A DNA stretch of 64,000 nt, taken from Takakia lepidozioides (lineage: Eukaryota > Streptophyta > Takakiopsida > Takakiales > Takakiaceae). The translations under genes and the position numbers were made by a program. Where the stretch lies: NCBI GenBank assembly GCA_030704615.1, contig CM060731.1, positions 79,588,756-79,652,755 of the forward strand. The letters are read 5' to 3'. Positions 46,312 through 59,989 of the stretch are shown here, piece after piece. Below the pieces are notes generated by a model, which was given only the letters and a program-made list of their open reading frames with translations, did no database searches and was not told the DNA's origin. Positions within the stretch are counted from its first letter, which is position 1; each line of letters begins with the position of its first letter.

Positions 46312-48205
46312 TTAGCTATAGATGGTTGGGTACAATTGGCCCTCGCCCTCCAACCCAGGCGCCTTCTCAACACCCTGTGCGGTTTCCTCTTCCCCATGAA
46401 CTCTTTCCTTGCGCAATGCATCTGCAAAAGACTCGCCTTCCTTTGAATAAGAATCGGAGTGCCCTGGTGAAACCTCGTCGACGCCTCTCTCATTATCTGC
46501 TGCCTTCTCCAAGCCACTTACAGGCGGTTCCAACTTTGGAGCATCTTTTTCACTCAAGCCACTTGACCTGTCTTTTGAGGTGACTTCATCATTTGAACCC
46601 TTGAAGTCTCTGGTGACAGAAGACTGCTCAGAAGGCATAGTAAGAGATTTATCAGCTACCTGCCGCTGTCTCTCCTTAGCCTCCTTGAGGCGCTCTTCAT
46701 AAACCTTCTGCTTGGCTAGAATACGCTCTATCTTTGCTGCAATTTTCTCCAATTTTTTGGTTAGTTTTTCTACATCATGTTTCCCCTTCTCTTTCTTCTC
46801 CTTCTTTTCTTTCTTTTCCTTCTTCTCCTTCCCACCTTCCTCCTCAATCTTCAAGTCCTTCTCTTTGATGTTATCAGACTTCTCATTCTTTTCTCTCACC
46901 TCTTTCAGATGTTCACTTTCCCCATCCAGACTTTTTTCACATTTCTCCTTTTTGTCGTTCTTCTCTTTCTTCTCCTTCTTGTCCTTCTTACCTTCCTTCT
47001 CTTTCCCCTCCAGACTCTTTTCCTTCTTCTCCTTCTTCTCTTTCTTATCCTTCTTCTCCTTGTGGTCATCTTCACCTTCCCCTTCCAAACTTTTCTCCTT
47101 CTCCTTCTTTTCTTTCTTCTCCTTCTTCTCCTTCTTGCCCATCTTGTCCTTTCCATTCTCCTTGTCCTCCTCCTCCAAACCCTTGTCAAGCTTCTCCTTC
47201 TTCGCCTTCACCTCCTTGGTACCCTCTTTGGCATCCTCATCCTTATCACCATTTCCCTCCGAGTGCTTCTCGTGTTTCTCTTTCTTCTCCTTGTGGTGTT
47301 TGGCTCTCTCTTCCTTCTTTTCCTGTTTCATCACATGCTCACTCCACTCAGTCACACTCTGAATCCAGCCAGGAGATGCAGATCAGCAATGCAGAAAGTC
47401 CTCCATTTCAAAAGTGAAAATTCAGAGGTACTGAGGCTATTATTTTCTGAGTCAATAAGCCTCTACATGAACTAAGACAGGAATAGCTAGCCTGACGTCT
47501 TCACATGAATTAAAATGCAGATATAGCGTTCTTAACATAAATAGAGGACATGTAGTCTCATCAAGAAGTAGGATAAATCTTTAAAATCCATGTTCGACGC
47601 CAATAAGATGCCAATCTTAGTTCTGAAGCTATCCTGTACATGGACTAAGGCAGGAATAGTTAGTCCGAATTCATTACATGAATTCAAAGCCAGATCAGTT
47701 TGCTTGACTTCTACAGTTGTGAGATTTGTCCGATTTAGACGTGGTGCAGACAAAATCCCAATGAGAGCTTCATCACTTACTCAAAACATCCAGTTGATGC
47801 ATCTGGTGCCTTGTATGAGGAATATAGATGGAAGATCCCACGCAGTTCAAATCCAAGCTGGTGAACGAGCTAAACAGAGTGGCTACCTGAAAGTGCAATG
47901 GACTATTAAGGACGACATGGACCTACCGTCTTAGTCTCGTCAAGTTTGCCATGTTCTTGAGTCTTTCCGAGAGAATCGATTCCCCTGGTGGTAACCACTT
48001 CCTCCATTGCACTTTGAGCCTCTGATACCTCTGTGGTATTATCTGCTAAAACAGTGTATGGATTAGCTTCCTCCCCTGTGCTTCCTATCATTGGTTCCTC
48101 AGGAAATGCCACATCCTTCTGGATCTCTCTCACTTCTACATCACCCACTGGCAGCTCTGCTCCAGGCTTCTCCACTCTCACAGCCTCATCTTCAAAGTTT
48201 GTCAT
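46312..48205 (-). CDS. Lysine/glutamate-rich (KEKE) coiled-coil protein
   Basis: Two coding exons: 48205-47927 (93 codons, ATG at 48205) and 47358-46312 (349 codons with stop), joined in phase 0 (ACG before GTAGGT; GGATTCAG before AGTGTG), giving about 441 residues. Residues 1-93 are acidic. About 105-285 is an extreme Lys/Glu/Asp array of KKEKKEKKE type with three spaced KSLEG or KSLDG marks. About 290-325 is a more regular amphipathic helix (KLTKKLEKIAAKIERILAKQ), the part most likely to be conserved. The tail is Ser/Glu-rich. KEKE arrays are known in chaperone, proteasome-binding and nucleolar proteins, but that does not fix a function here. Upstream of the ATG, TTTCCTTTCTTGCAG suggests a 5' untranslated intron. 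A 570-bp intron separates the exons. Confidence 0.82.
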
Positions 48206-50850
48206 CTTTCATTCACCCTCTAGATATACCTGCAAGAAAGGAAACCACAGCATTACTGCTTGAGGTACTTTCATGTATCTGAAGTAAGTTCTTTCTTTCT
48301 TCGTTAATTTCCCCTCTGTGTGCTGCATTGAATACTAACACCTCTAGGCAAGTCCTCAAGATCTGCAACTGATGCCACCAAACTTCCAATGGCATGTATC
48401 TAAAAACTTCACAGGTGCCTTTCTAAGCTACGACATCCTTTCTGTAGATGGTTCGCACAACTCCCACCTACCCTTCTTTACAGCAGTTAGAGTAAAGCAA
48501 CAGATGTGCCCATCAGCAATTAAACTGCCTTGACAGATTTTGACCACAGTTCTCAGACATTGATGACTGTCAAGTCCACTGGAAACGCCCCACCCACAAC
48601 AGTATCATGGGAGACGAGCAGGCGTAGGCTCATTCACCAGTCTTGAACTTACCTGTTTCACACTCAAATACAACCTACTGTCCCATATCAACTGAATAAC
48701 AATCAAATACTACCATGGTGTAGACTACATTAGACTTGGTTCTGAATCGACCAATGGAAGTCTGTTCAGGCTTTCATGTGAGGTTCAACAACGGCCGTGT
48801 GATGCAGAACACTGCTTGACAGACTGATGTACATGAGAAGTACAGGTCTTGGTGCCTAGAAGGAGCCAAGGCAGCTCCAGCTATAAGCTCCCATAAGGTT
48901 GTTCCAATTGTCTGGAGATGACTTTATGATGCCCCTAAAATGGCAGTGTACAAAAACTTTAAGATCTTTGTCAATGCACTACTTCCAAATGGACCATTTT
49001 AATATATCAATAAGTTGCTTTCACTTCCCTCCAGCACATTGCAAAGTCCTGCTTCCAGCTGGAGGGGTAAAAAGGAGGTGTTGACTCCTTGATCTACAAA
49101 ATTCCTCAAGGTAGCCAGATAATTCTTTGCAGAAAGCATGTGATGTACTACTGATCATCTCCAAAGCTTACAACCCTAAATCCTTAGTGTTGAGAAATTC
49201 AGTGCTATCAATCCATATCCAAGGTCTATATCTTTCTCCAACAATTCAGTAGGAATCGTGCAAAGGAGGTCCGAGTATTAGTCAACCAGCAATCATAGCT
49301 GTTGAACTCTTGTCTCATATCAGTGCAATACATCGCAGCAGACATTATCAAATATTAGGCACACCAATGCCTAGATTCAAGTCATTTTCATAATTTCACT
49401 CACAACTCTGAAAAAAGTAACAACCCTCATGCAATGCAAACTCCTCGATATGTAGTCTATTGAACACTGGACGGAGACGTCAAGCCGCATTAGCACAATG
49501 TGGTCCGACAACATGCATGGATCTGTTACTCAATTTTCTGCAGGCTCCGCGGCGACCGCTTAATCGCAAAATGAAAATAATCACAGATTACAGTAGGGAC
49601 GGTCAACAGCTACCTGATCCTCTAATTTCCATCTCAACTCGCAAAACACAACATTACGGATGGTACATAAAACCTTGCATCAGAAGGGATCCAGTGACGA
49701 ATACGTGATAATTTCCTTTCAACCCAACCCAACAGCATGAGTTTCAATACTCACGAAAAATAAAGATACACCAGATCACTCCTTGAGTCCGGTTGCGATC
49801 ACCGCCTGTCGGTCTTCCCCAAAAGACTTCTTGTATGCCGTGTGCTTGTCGCACTACTTTCTCCAAGCTTGCAATTTCAGGATCGAACTGTGTATGCAGA
49901 CGCAGTAAATGAGAACCGATAACAAGGCGCAGGGAGCACTTGAGCGATTATAGAAACGAGCACAGTTCTGCTGCTGTGGAAGCCCTACCCAGAAATAGTA
50001 TGTAGATAGGATACGACACGTGTAAGGCATAAGTGCAGCCACCTGTCATTTTACTCCGCAGGCGGCCGGCCGACATTTGGCTTCCCACCCGGCCAGCAAC
50101 TTCCGTTCACCGACAAATGCGTGAAGTGCTTTATCTTCCTCATATCGAGAAAGAAAAATGGGTCACAGGCTGATGAGCCTTTGTGTGGAATGAACTCAAC
50201 CAGGAAAACCTCACAGATCTATAGCTTCAAAGGGGTTGAGCTTTGGATGACAGCACCGGTGTAGGGAGAGCATTGTGGTTAGAAATCTGCACAAGATTTT
50301 TTATGCACATTGTCTCCCATATGACTTGGAGCCGGCCGGCCTCAAGACGTGAACGAGTTTTTCTCTTATTGATTCCGAGGTCGAAAAATTTAGATGCACT
50401 TGAATATGTGGTCCTCATTACTAGGTCAAGCTAATAGACATTATGGTACTAATATGTCTTATGAGCTGTGTAGCCTCTTACCCAAGAGTTAAGAGATTCC
50501 TATCTATTGTGAAAAAATAACCAGAGAAGGTGATGTCCGGCAAACTGTTTTGTCTAATATATTTCTAGGGCCTCTATCCCCTGTTCATAAAAATATTTAA
50601 AAAAATGAGTGCAAAAAAAAATTAAATTAAATGGCAACCCTATTTCACAATAGGTAGTGTTTTCACCAAGCTATTGATTGACTGATGGTTGTGGGATGTT
50701 GCAACTCGTTAGATTGTCATTCATCGTATAGGTTTGTACATCATTCCCGTTTAGGTACGGCCCCTTCTAATTTATCACCAAACAAACTCGTAGTAAAGAT
50801 ATATAAGTTGCACAGTTTTAAGACAAAACATGATAGTAAAATGCAACTTC
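48206..50850. other. Upstream region of the KEKE gene and intergenic sequence; old LINE-B 3' end
   Basis: The first untranslated exon of the KEKE gene is expected here. Around 50560-50605 the sequence TAGGGCCTCTATCCCCTGTT followed by an A-rich run matches the terminal words of LINE-B at 52546-52604, so a short LINE-B end is likely. No other gene supported. Confidence 0.4.
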
Positions 50851-50854
50851 TAGT

Positions 50855-52575
50855 TACAATATGGACTCTGGAATTTTGCTCAGGCAAACACCAAGATCAT
50901 GGGCATTCCGGGAAGGACAGGGGTTCACCCACATTGCATCCTTGCAGTCGGGGAGCAGTTCCTCACAGATGAGACTGTCTCTGAAATGTTCGGCAGGAGG
51001 AGATCCAAAGCATGGGCCACAATCTTGTCCAACATCCCACAATACATACTACCCTTGCTGAATGAGGGAAGTCAAACCTGGACAACACCAGCCTGGATGG
51101 CCTACCCACAAGGAAACAGCATGTCAGTCATCCCGGTTATGGAAATACTGGGAACCATGGCATCCGGTCCGGGGTTTGCAATGGACTGCGAAGGTGATCT
51201 GGCATATAGAGATATGGTGGATGTGGACAGGAATGCCCTCTTCCATATAAGGGTGCTTGACAACATGGGAAATGCCAATCCAATACCGCCTCGACGGATG
51301 GAATCTCAATGGGCTTGTCACCAATCTCTCTCCTGGTTTCTAATGTGCACATTGAAAGACTTGCAGTTCGACCCAGGGGAATGGAGATGGATGGATAAGA
51401 AGAAAAGCCCCTTCTTCTCCTATGCTGTAAAAAAGGGCTATTGATCTCTCATCAACCCACCCCGCTCATTTGCTTACAGATGGGCTACCAAATGGGGCAA
51501 CCTGCAATTTACCCAAGCCACCTGGAACAAGATCTGGAAAGACATATGGAGGAAAGACAGACCGGCAAAGCTTTCTGGCTTCCTCTGGAAGTTGACACAT
51601 AGAATACTTCCAGTCAAAACAACAGACGCACGAGGAACACCCTTCATGCACCCTCTGTCATGCAGAGCCCGAGTCCATTGAGCATTGCTAGTTGTTTTGC
51701 AATTTGTCAAGCAAAGTCTGGCGGGTGGTTCTCACATTCTACTCCCATTGGGCCTCCCTTCCATCTCCACCCTCCCCGTCCTTGCTACTACTCTTAGGGC
51801 CCACACTTTATGGAATCTTTGGAAAATCAGATGTGCTTGGATTTAAAACCCCCCAGTGGCATATCTGTGTTGTTTCATACTTATCATGATCTGTGAGGGG
51901 AGGAAAGTGTGGGCACTGTTTATGCAGCTATTCCCAGAACTTTGAAGCAATGAAGGAGGAAGTTGCTTCAAGATTTCCTTCAGTCCTGGGGCAAAGGCGA
52001 CTTGTTCGGCTCCTGTCTTCCCAACATGCGATTTACATGGCAACAATCCATCACCTCTCAATGGGAAGTCCCCTAGTGATGGGGGAGGAAGAAAATTTCA
52101 ATTGGCGCCACGAGAAAACTCGGGACCCGGCCGAATTTAGAACTCAACTCAAGTTCTGATACCTGTAGCTCTTGTTGGCTGGACTACCTCAGCTCCCTTA
52201 TCAGCTCCCCTGCTCCAGTCTGCTCCAAAGCTTCAGGCAGCTCCAACCGTTACTCTTAGGACTGTCATGCTTTTGCAGCTCGGATCTCTCTCTTAGTGTG
52301 TTCAGGACCTACCTGACTCTTACCTGGCACTTACTTACCTCATATCAACTCTAGAACACCTCTACCATAGCAGCAAAAATCCCTTTTACACCCCACCTCC
52401 CCCCCCCCCCCTCTCTACTCTGGCAACCCCTCTCTCCCCTTAATCTTTTGTTAGCGAGGGTCTTAGGGAAGTTCCCCCTCAGTAAGCCTTCACGGCCTTA
52501 CTAGGTGGTTATTTCTTCCACCTTTGTGACATCTTTTTAAATCAATTTGATTAAAAGGGCCTCTGTCCCCTTTTC

Positions 52576-52604
<29 letters not shown>
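50855..52604 (+). mobile_element. LINE-B (L1-type) 3' fragment with poly-A tail
   Basis: The frame starts within the post-RT part (YGLWNFAQANTKIMGIPGRT). It continues to FDPGEWRWMDKKKSPFFSYA, a stop at 51442-51444, then FTQATWNKIWKDIWRKDRPA and KLSGFLWKLTHRILPVKT, and the zinc-binding block CTLCHAEPESIEHC (zf-RVT type), where a stop replaces a residue. The 3' untranslated end has AAAAGGGCCTCTGTCCCC followed by a poly-A tract (about 52569-52604). It is 5'-truncated, typical of L1 retrotransposition, with few lesions. The homologous minus-strand copy lies at 56980-59990. Confidence 0.85.
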
Positions 52605-52606
<2 letters not shown>

Positions 52607-52619
52607 GCTAGTGTTTTCC

Positions 52620-55600
52620 ATGTACTCATGCTTACCATGCTGAAGACGTAGGCACAAGGTCTAACCCTCTTGAAAATGATCTGTATACTTAACACACTTG
52701 TTAAAACTCCTAGCGTACACCTCTTGAGCCAAGACAATGTTAGCTTTGCCCTCAATCACTAACACCATGTGACGTGCATGCAACCGATCTAAGAAGTTAG
52801 ACAGATCCACATGTTCAGAAATAGTAGAAACTAGAGGAGAATCATACAAAGGAGACACACAATATTGCCTATAAAATAATTCAAATGATGTCTTCTTCGT
52901 GCTAGAACGAACAATAGTGCGATAAGCAAAGACCACAGGAGGAATGAATATGTCACACTCCCTTGTGAGCGCGCCTTACTTCTCCAACATTCTGCACAAG
53001 GTCCTAGGTCCATGGCTTCTTCCGCCTTGTCCTCCTCATGTTTGACGCCAAAATTGAAACATATCATGGACAAGAGCTGATTGCAGATCAACTATTTCCT
53101 TGGTCCATAAATATCTGAAGAGAACAACCATGCCAAAGCACAACCTCATCAAAGAAGAATGGGGCAACCAAGTCGGAATCCTTTGTGATTAAATGACGGA
53201 TTTTTATCCACTTGTTCAAGTAGTCTATAACTGTACAAAGATATTTATGTCCATTTGATGTGAGCGCGAGAGGTCCCACCAAGTCTAAGCCAACACGAGC
53301 AAAAACATGCGTGACAGGCAAAAGTTGCAATTCATAAGTTATTCCCACCCTAGGAAGCGCAAGGTTAGAACAACATGCTTCACACTTAGAGACATAAGCC
53401 GTCACATTATGTTGGATTCATTTTCAGTAATACACTTCATGAATGCGAGCAATGTTCTTCTTGATCCCAAGATGCCCAGTATACAAAGAAGAGTGAAAAC
53501 GTTTCAACCAAGTATCCAACTGGCTCCGTATTGGTAGTACCTCCATGTACAAGAGTTTCCATCCCTAGCACACTCCTTGAAAAGTTGTCTATTCATGCAG
53601 CGATGAGTGTCAATGTTGTAAAGCACTTACTTTCTCAAATTCTCTGGAAGTCTTACAGGCCTAGGTGATCGTCCATTCAAATATCGATGGAGTAGCTCTG
53701 CATGCAGCTGATAATCCATGATAGTACTGCAAATAAACGAGATTCAATGGGTTTAGCAATAGTGGACTGGAGTGATTGCCTCGTGTTATCTCTAGCCACT
53801 AATTAAGTCATTATCTCATTTGAAACGGCTCATGGGAAGGCTAATCAGGCCTTGAAGCTCTGCCAAAATCCACACTAGAGTACAGCAGTAGGTGCACCAA
53901 ACCAAATCCAAGCTGGTTTTAAAAAGAAAAGTGCGAACAAGGAAGGATATTCAGCCCCTACTAGGCTTTATGCAAGAAGTCCACTGCTCACACTAGCACC
54001 AAAATATTCAACCAGTGTCATCAAAAGACTAGACCATTCCCAAGTGATCTCCAAATTGGCAAGATCAAGCAAACGTGGCTATTGATCAACACACAAAAGG
54101 TTTAGAATAGGGTCTGATTCCTTGGCACAGGCCATGTAAAAAGCAGCAAAGTCATCCAATGTAATTACCATAAACTGCCTCACATGTGACTCAACTTAAG
54201 TAAGAGCAGATCAGCATTAGAGTTCTCTTTGTCTTTCTTGTAAACAATGTCAAGGTCAAATTCTTGCAAGAACATAGCCCAACATGTCAATCTATCATGC
54301 AACTCACGAGGACGAAGCAAGGCTTTGAGAGGAAGGTGATCAGTCTCCATAATAAATTTGATGTCATGAAGATATTGCCTGAAGTGCTTCACACCAAAGA
54401 TCAAGGCTAGCCCTTCTTTGTCAGTAATAACATAGTTCTTTTCATGTTTGTCTAATTTCTAAGAGGCATAGGCAATGACATGCTCATTGCCTTCAACAAC
54501 TTGGTATAAGATAGTACATACTGCTACATCTAAAGCATCAATTTGCATTTTGAAAGGCAATTGAAAGTCTGGAAACATAAGAACAAAGGTAGTAGTAGTG
54601 GCAACTTCCAGACGATCAAAGGCAATATGTTGAAAAATGCCCCATTCAAACCGACATCTTTGGCCAACAACGTAGTGAAAGCAAAGGCAAGTTTGGCAAA
54701 AGTCTTGATGAATCTTCACCGGTAGGAAGCCAAACCAAGAAATGACTTAATACAGTGTTTGTCCTTAAGAATCAGAAACTCACAAAACAGCACGAAGTCT
54801 TTCAGGATCAGATTCCAGGCCGTCCTTGGACAGTACATGCCCCAAGAAGTGCAATTTCGGGATACAGAATTCACATATTTATAATAAATTGACCTTAAGT
54901 CCAACAACTCTAAGTTTGTAAAGAACATGTTGCAAGTCAATAAGATGGGTTTCAAAAGTAGCAAAATATACATTGATGTCATCAACGTATATTAGAGCAC
55001 ACTCCTATCGAAGGTTACCAAGAACAATGTTCATTTAGGCGCTAAAAGGTGGATGTGTCATACCAAAGGGTGTCATGGTTTCATACTAGTACTTCCACAT
55101 TCTACAAACAAATGATGTTTTCTCATTTGCTTCCTTTTTAAGTGGCACTTGCCAAAGTCCAAAGGTAAGATCCAAAGTAGAGAAGTCCGTGGCTCCATGC
55201 AACATGTCCAGGTTTCATTTATCTGAAGAAGAGGGTAAGCATCTTTTTTTTGTAATACCATTCAAACGGCAAAAGTCCACATGTACACAAAACCTGGTGC
55301 TACGTCCATCTTTCTTTCCCACAAGCACAATAGGACTAGCTGCTGGAGAAATAGAAGGCTTGATCATCTCGGCATCCAACATCATGCGAATTTTTTTTTG
55401 GACTATGCCTCTTTCCTCTACGCTCTCACCGTAGGCATGTAATTGTTTGACAAGAGATATTTCCGCAATAAATATCATGTTGTAAGATATGAGTCTTACA
55501 AAGATCAGAATGTCATAGGCTAATTATGTCAAGATAATGAGCCACCAAGGCCTTCACTGTTTCTGATCTTCAGCCAGCAATGGATTAAACTTAATCTCCT

Positions 55601-55815
55601 TAAGAACCTTGGCCAGATCTTCCTTACCTTGTCTATCCAATTTGGCAGAGGTCACCTTGAGGAGAAGATATGTTGCTAGAAAAAGCCATGATAGCATCAG
55701 CCTCATCTTGGACTATGCCCAGAGCTCCCAACCCAAAGCTCGGCTGTACCTCACAAATCTTAGAGATGTGACGAGTTGAAATTTTAGCTAGTACTTGTCC
55801 TTTCTTGATTACCAC
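52620..55815 (-). pseudogene. Ty3/gypsy pol, decayed second copy
   Basis: Minus-strand pieces occur in the right order. RT entry: SPAASPIVLVGKKDGRSTRF (about 55300). RT catalytic box: YVDDINVYF (about 54970). RNase H: KHFRQYLHDIKFIMETDHLP and DLDIVYKKDKENSNADLLL (54180-54404). Integrase: YVSKCEACCSNLALPRVG, VGLDLVGPLAL and MDQGNS (53088-53405). Integrase C-terminal part: RTIVRSSTKKTSFELFY (52661-52936). At least eight frameshifts or stops separate them, so it is dead. LTRs were not found. Its 3' end abuts the poly-A of LINE-B at 52604, which suggests that LINE-B inserted into it or beside it. It is a different lineage from the copy at 698-3020. Confidence 0.85.
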
Positions 55816-56017
55816 AAGGGTTTTTTCCCAATTACTTTTATCTTTGTCTTTTTACCTCTTTCTTTTTATTCCTTTTCGATTGACCTTGGACCTCTCTTTC
55901 CCATACTTGTCATGAATTTGCTAACCCTCATTTTCTGAAAATTCCCTCATTTTTTCCTTCCTCGTATTTCATACCTTCTTTCTATTTCTCACCACCATCA
56001 TTCTCCTTTGAATGTTA

Positions 56018-56085
56018 TTTTTGGGCAAGGGAAGAGACTCTTATATTGTACGCTAGCTCCAGTTGGCGTCATCTCTCTCTTTATT
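56018..56085 (+). mobile_element. LINE-A 3' tail fragment with hairpin and CT repeat
   Basis: GGGAAGAGACTCTTATATTG, then the hairpin CGCTAGC-TCCA-GTTGGCG (56051-56068), then GTCATCTCTCTCTTT. It matches the tail at 11296-11395 with changes in the loop and one stem position that keep pairing through G-T. It is severely 5'-truncated. Confidence 0.75.
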
Positions 56086-56395
56086 TTTATTTTTGGGTTG
56101 TTTGCTAAGGGACTGACTTCATTCTTCTATCATTCTTTCTTTTATCTCATTAATATTAGTTTTTTTTGTACCCCTCCCGAATGTTGTGAAGTCCATCTTC
56201 TTTCTTTCCTCCTCAACTTGTTTTGATATTCTTCCCCAATCTCTAGATAAAACTCATAAAACTTTGTTTGTCATAGCTTTGTAGTTATAGACCAAGTTGC
56301 ACCCAGTTTGGGCAAAGCAAAAAAGAAATGTGCAAGAGATGTAGGAAGAGAGAGATTGGGTTGGGTTTGCGCTGTGTGTGATGAATGCTAGTATA

Positions 56396-56433
56396 CATGA
56401 GCCTGTGAATAGGCGCAGACTCACAGGCTCATG
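56396..56433. repeat. Perfect 13-bp inverted repeat, 12-base loop
   Basis: CATGAGCCTGTGA and its exact complement TCACAGGCTCATG flank 12 bases. It lies in non-coding sequence between the LINE-A tail and LINE-B. Confidence 0.85.
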
Positions 56434-56979
56434 GGAGCAAATCTGGATACTCAGACCTACTCATGGATACATAACCCATATCCGTGGAGGTTCCTTTGAA
56501 GGTCAATTACCCACTGTGCAAACCAAAACAAAGACCATTGTTGAAAGAAAATAGTTAGTTAGTTAGTTCTATCCCCGTACTTTCCTAACTTTACCTGCTT
56601 GTTTCAATTCCCGAATCATGGGTTAAAACCCTAATTGTCAACCATTAAGTATTTTATTATATATATATAGGGGGGCATGGGGGGCGGGGGGAAATGAAGG
56701 AAGGGAGTTAAGGGCTAATCGTTGATGAACAAAGGGTTTTTTTTCCTTGTGATTTTTGTGGTTTTTTACGAAATCAAGGGAGAGCTTGCTTACCACTAGT
56801 GAGCACTGTACCAACGTACCACTAGTGAAATCCACTAAAGTCTTATAGTGGCAGGAGAGTTTGTTTGAGCCTTGGAGCACGTCCACGAAAGATAGACATG
56901 TTTTAGGGTTTGAAAGGAAATGAAGGGCAGCTGGCAGTGAGTCATGAGTCAGGGAGCTAGGGATGTCAGTCCCCCAGCT
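56434..56979. other. Intergenic, nothing recognised
   Basis: AT-rich sequence with a tandem GTTA run near 56550 and a G-rich patch near 56670-56690. Confidence 0.45.
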
Positions 56980-59900
56980 ATTTTTTTATTTTTTTTATTT
57001 ATTTTATTTATTTTTTGGTGAACAGGGGATTTGGCCCTAGATTAACTTTATTTGAATTATTAAAGGGAAAAAAATTAAATCCCTTGAGTGGCACGTGGCC
57101 GCCATAAGGCCCACACACACGATAATCGTGACAGATACCCCGAAGAACAGTGACAGTAACAATGTTTCAGAGCTAGACAAGGAACAGACTCCTAGAAAGC
57201 TTCAGAGACTGAGAACGATCCCTGATAAATATCATTCAAACCTAGGTTGATGTAGGTTTTTGTGCCAGACTATGTAGCAACATGTCTGAAGGACTTGGGA
57301 AAAATGGAGCCTCTATTTTAAAGAACAAGAGATCATGGTGCTGGTACAGAAGAACGTCCACTATGCGCACCTCTATCTGAGATATGAGAGCTTTGTCTTT
57401 GTGGTTGTTCTCACATGTTTCCAGTTGACATCGGACTTATCCGCGAACTCGGGGGAAGCGGTAGAGGAAGGTTCGCTTTCTCCTCCATTGAGGGGGGATC
57501 TGCCCAGGCCAGACACAGGTGTCAGGCCCTGAACAGGTACAGATGACGCCTCCTCTCCCCCAGGTGGAGTTGAATTTGGCAATGAGCAATTGTTCTCGTT
57601 CTGGCTTCCTGGCAATACCTGCACAGTCTTTTTTCCAAGCCAACTTAGCCGATATTGTCAGATCAAAAAAGATTTTTCAGAGGAGTGATGAAGCAGTAGA
57701 ATTACTGCCCTCCATAGACCACTTACTTCTAGCTTTCCACAATTGCACAGTGTGGCCCCTCTGAGGGACTCAAAGACAGGGCAAGAGGAGGCTATAGTTT
57801 TGGTTGCTTTGTTATAATTAAGGAGGATTTCCACTTTGTCACCAAGGAATGGGCCCCAACTGGAATAGAATGAAGCAACGAATGGCCATATGAGAGATGG
57901 TCCTTGATAGGAAATAAGACAATGCTCCATGATTTCAATTGTGCCAATGTTGCAGCATGTGCAGAGCAGAGCCTCCTGAAAGTTTAGAAATTGCCCAACC
58001 TTCAGTACTCGGTTTGCAATCTGCCACAGGAAAGTACTAAGCTTTGGCAGGTCCATTCTTGTCCCATACCAATGCCCAAAGGATGCCCCAGTTTTCATCA
58101 TGAAAGTTTTGTAGACCCCACCTGTCATTCTACTTGTCTCATAGGGCAGCGGTGTTGTTGAGGGATCTGTAGGCTTTTTTGGTGGAGTAAGAGAAAAACT
58201 GAGAGCGAACACCTTCCAGGTTCCATTGCCACTCCCCTGGGTCTAGTTGAAGTTCCTGAATGTGACATCTTCCTATCCAGGCAAAGGTACCAGCTTGGAT
58301 CGATTGGTTTGTCTATGGGGGCTGTAGGGTTGAATTCTTTGCCACATCTTGACCAATGACAAATTATAATCGGGCTGACCTGCGACATGTGTAGGGGCTG
58401 GAGCTGGATGGAGTAGAGTGAGAGGAAGCCTAAGAAAGAGTCAGCCACAAATCCAAAGCCAAAGACAGAGTCCTGGGTGGCTTTGTAATAAACAGCACCG
58501 AGAACGGTTTATTGACAGATTGGACCCACTGGTGGCTCTTGTGAATTTCCTTGCCTCCTTTGAGAATCAGTTTCCATGGATCAAGGATACTATGAATTAT
58601 AGATTGAATTCTTGCCACGAGTCTGTTTTGCCCCAACGCTACTCTAAGGGACTCTGGGGTGCTGGACCATAGGTGAGCAATTTGGGAGAAGCCCCTTGTT
58701 TCCCATGCTGCCCATCGTCTTGCATGTCCTCTCTCTTGAGGTGTCGGAGTGGATGAGTTTAAGAAGAGATATTGCCTGATGGTTTCTTGGAATGTGGAAG
58801 GTTCATGTTTGAGCAGAAAGGGTCTAAGTCTTTTCTAGGCTTTCCAGATGGATTGCCATAGCGGAGATCCTATGGATTTGTGATTGAAACCTTGAGTTAT
58901 CCACCTTGTGGATCGCCCCCATTGTGTGTTCAGGAGGGTAGAGCTGAAGGCTATGTTATCCTCCACAAGTAGTTTCCACCAGCCCCCTTCTGGCCCCAAG
59001 AATCTGGGGATCCACTTTCCAAGGAGCGTTTGAATTTGCATTTTTGGGTCTAAGACCCCCAGACCTCCCTTCTTTTTTGGGAGGCAGTTTTGTCTCCAAG
59101 ACACTTGAGGTCTTTTATATTGTGTAGTGCTATTGGCTCCCCATATAAAGTTCCTCACACATCTTTTCACCTCTCCTAAGAATTCAGAGTTTGGGCCCCA
59201 AGTGGATGCGAAGTACCAGATTCCCGCTTCTAGGATCTGATTTGCCACTAGAGCTCTTCCTGTGATGGACAGGTAGCAGGAACCCCAATATGCCAGTTTT
59301 CGCTTAAGCTTAGCGAGGATAGGTCCCATTCTTTGAGCGTCTGTGAGCTGGTCTATCCCGGAGGCATATCCCAGCAGAGTTGTGGACTCTTCTGGCCGAA
59401 GCCAGACAAGACCTAAATTATCTCCCCAGGTGGGGGTATCCCCGATTGTGGATGCAGACCAATCTCCCACCAGAATGGCCTTGGTTTTCATCCAGTTAAC
59501 TCTGAATCCCGAGACTTCACAAAACTGAGCTAGAGTGTCCTGAGCAGCCTAAAGAGAGTTGGGGTTGGCATCAAGTAGCAAGAAAGTATCATCCACGAAC
59601 ATGGAGTCTTTCACTTGGGCTATAGATTGCGTCTTGGGGTTTGTAATTCGAAGGCCTTGCACATAATTGTTGGAGTCCAGCAGATAGCCCAGGGCATTTG
59701 CCACGAACAGGAAGAGGAAGGGGGCTAGGGGGACACCCTTGTCTAACCAATTTGTGAAGAGAGAAGGATTTTGACAAGTGCCCATTGACCAGAACTCTAC
59801 TAGTGGACTGATGGAGCAGGATTTCTACCCAGTGACAGAAGTTGGGAGGGAGCCTAGTTTTTCGCAAAATGGCTAGCAAGAAGGTCCAATCTACCTTGTC

Positions 59901-59989
59901 GAAGGCTTTTTCGGAGTCTAGGAGCCAAAGAGCCAAGGCCTGACCGTTTTTGGTTGCGTAGGAGGCGGCCTCGTGAACGAGAAGGATAT

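Noticed and set aside
46712-47475. Long Phe/Ser/Leu-rich frames opposite the KEKE exon
   Set aside because: They are antisense reflections of GAR-rich Lys/Glu codons; the minus-strand frame has splice sites and a continuing upstream exon.
49750-49960. Minus-strand open stretch near the likely 5' end of the KEKE gene (HLLRLHTQFDPEIASLEKVV)
   Set aside because: Short, bounded by stops, without a recognised motif, and the downstream 5' leader has an in-frame stop before the KEKE ATG. Chance or untranslated exon.
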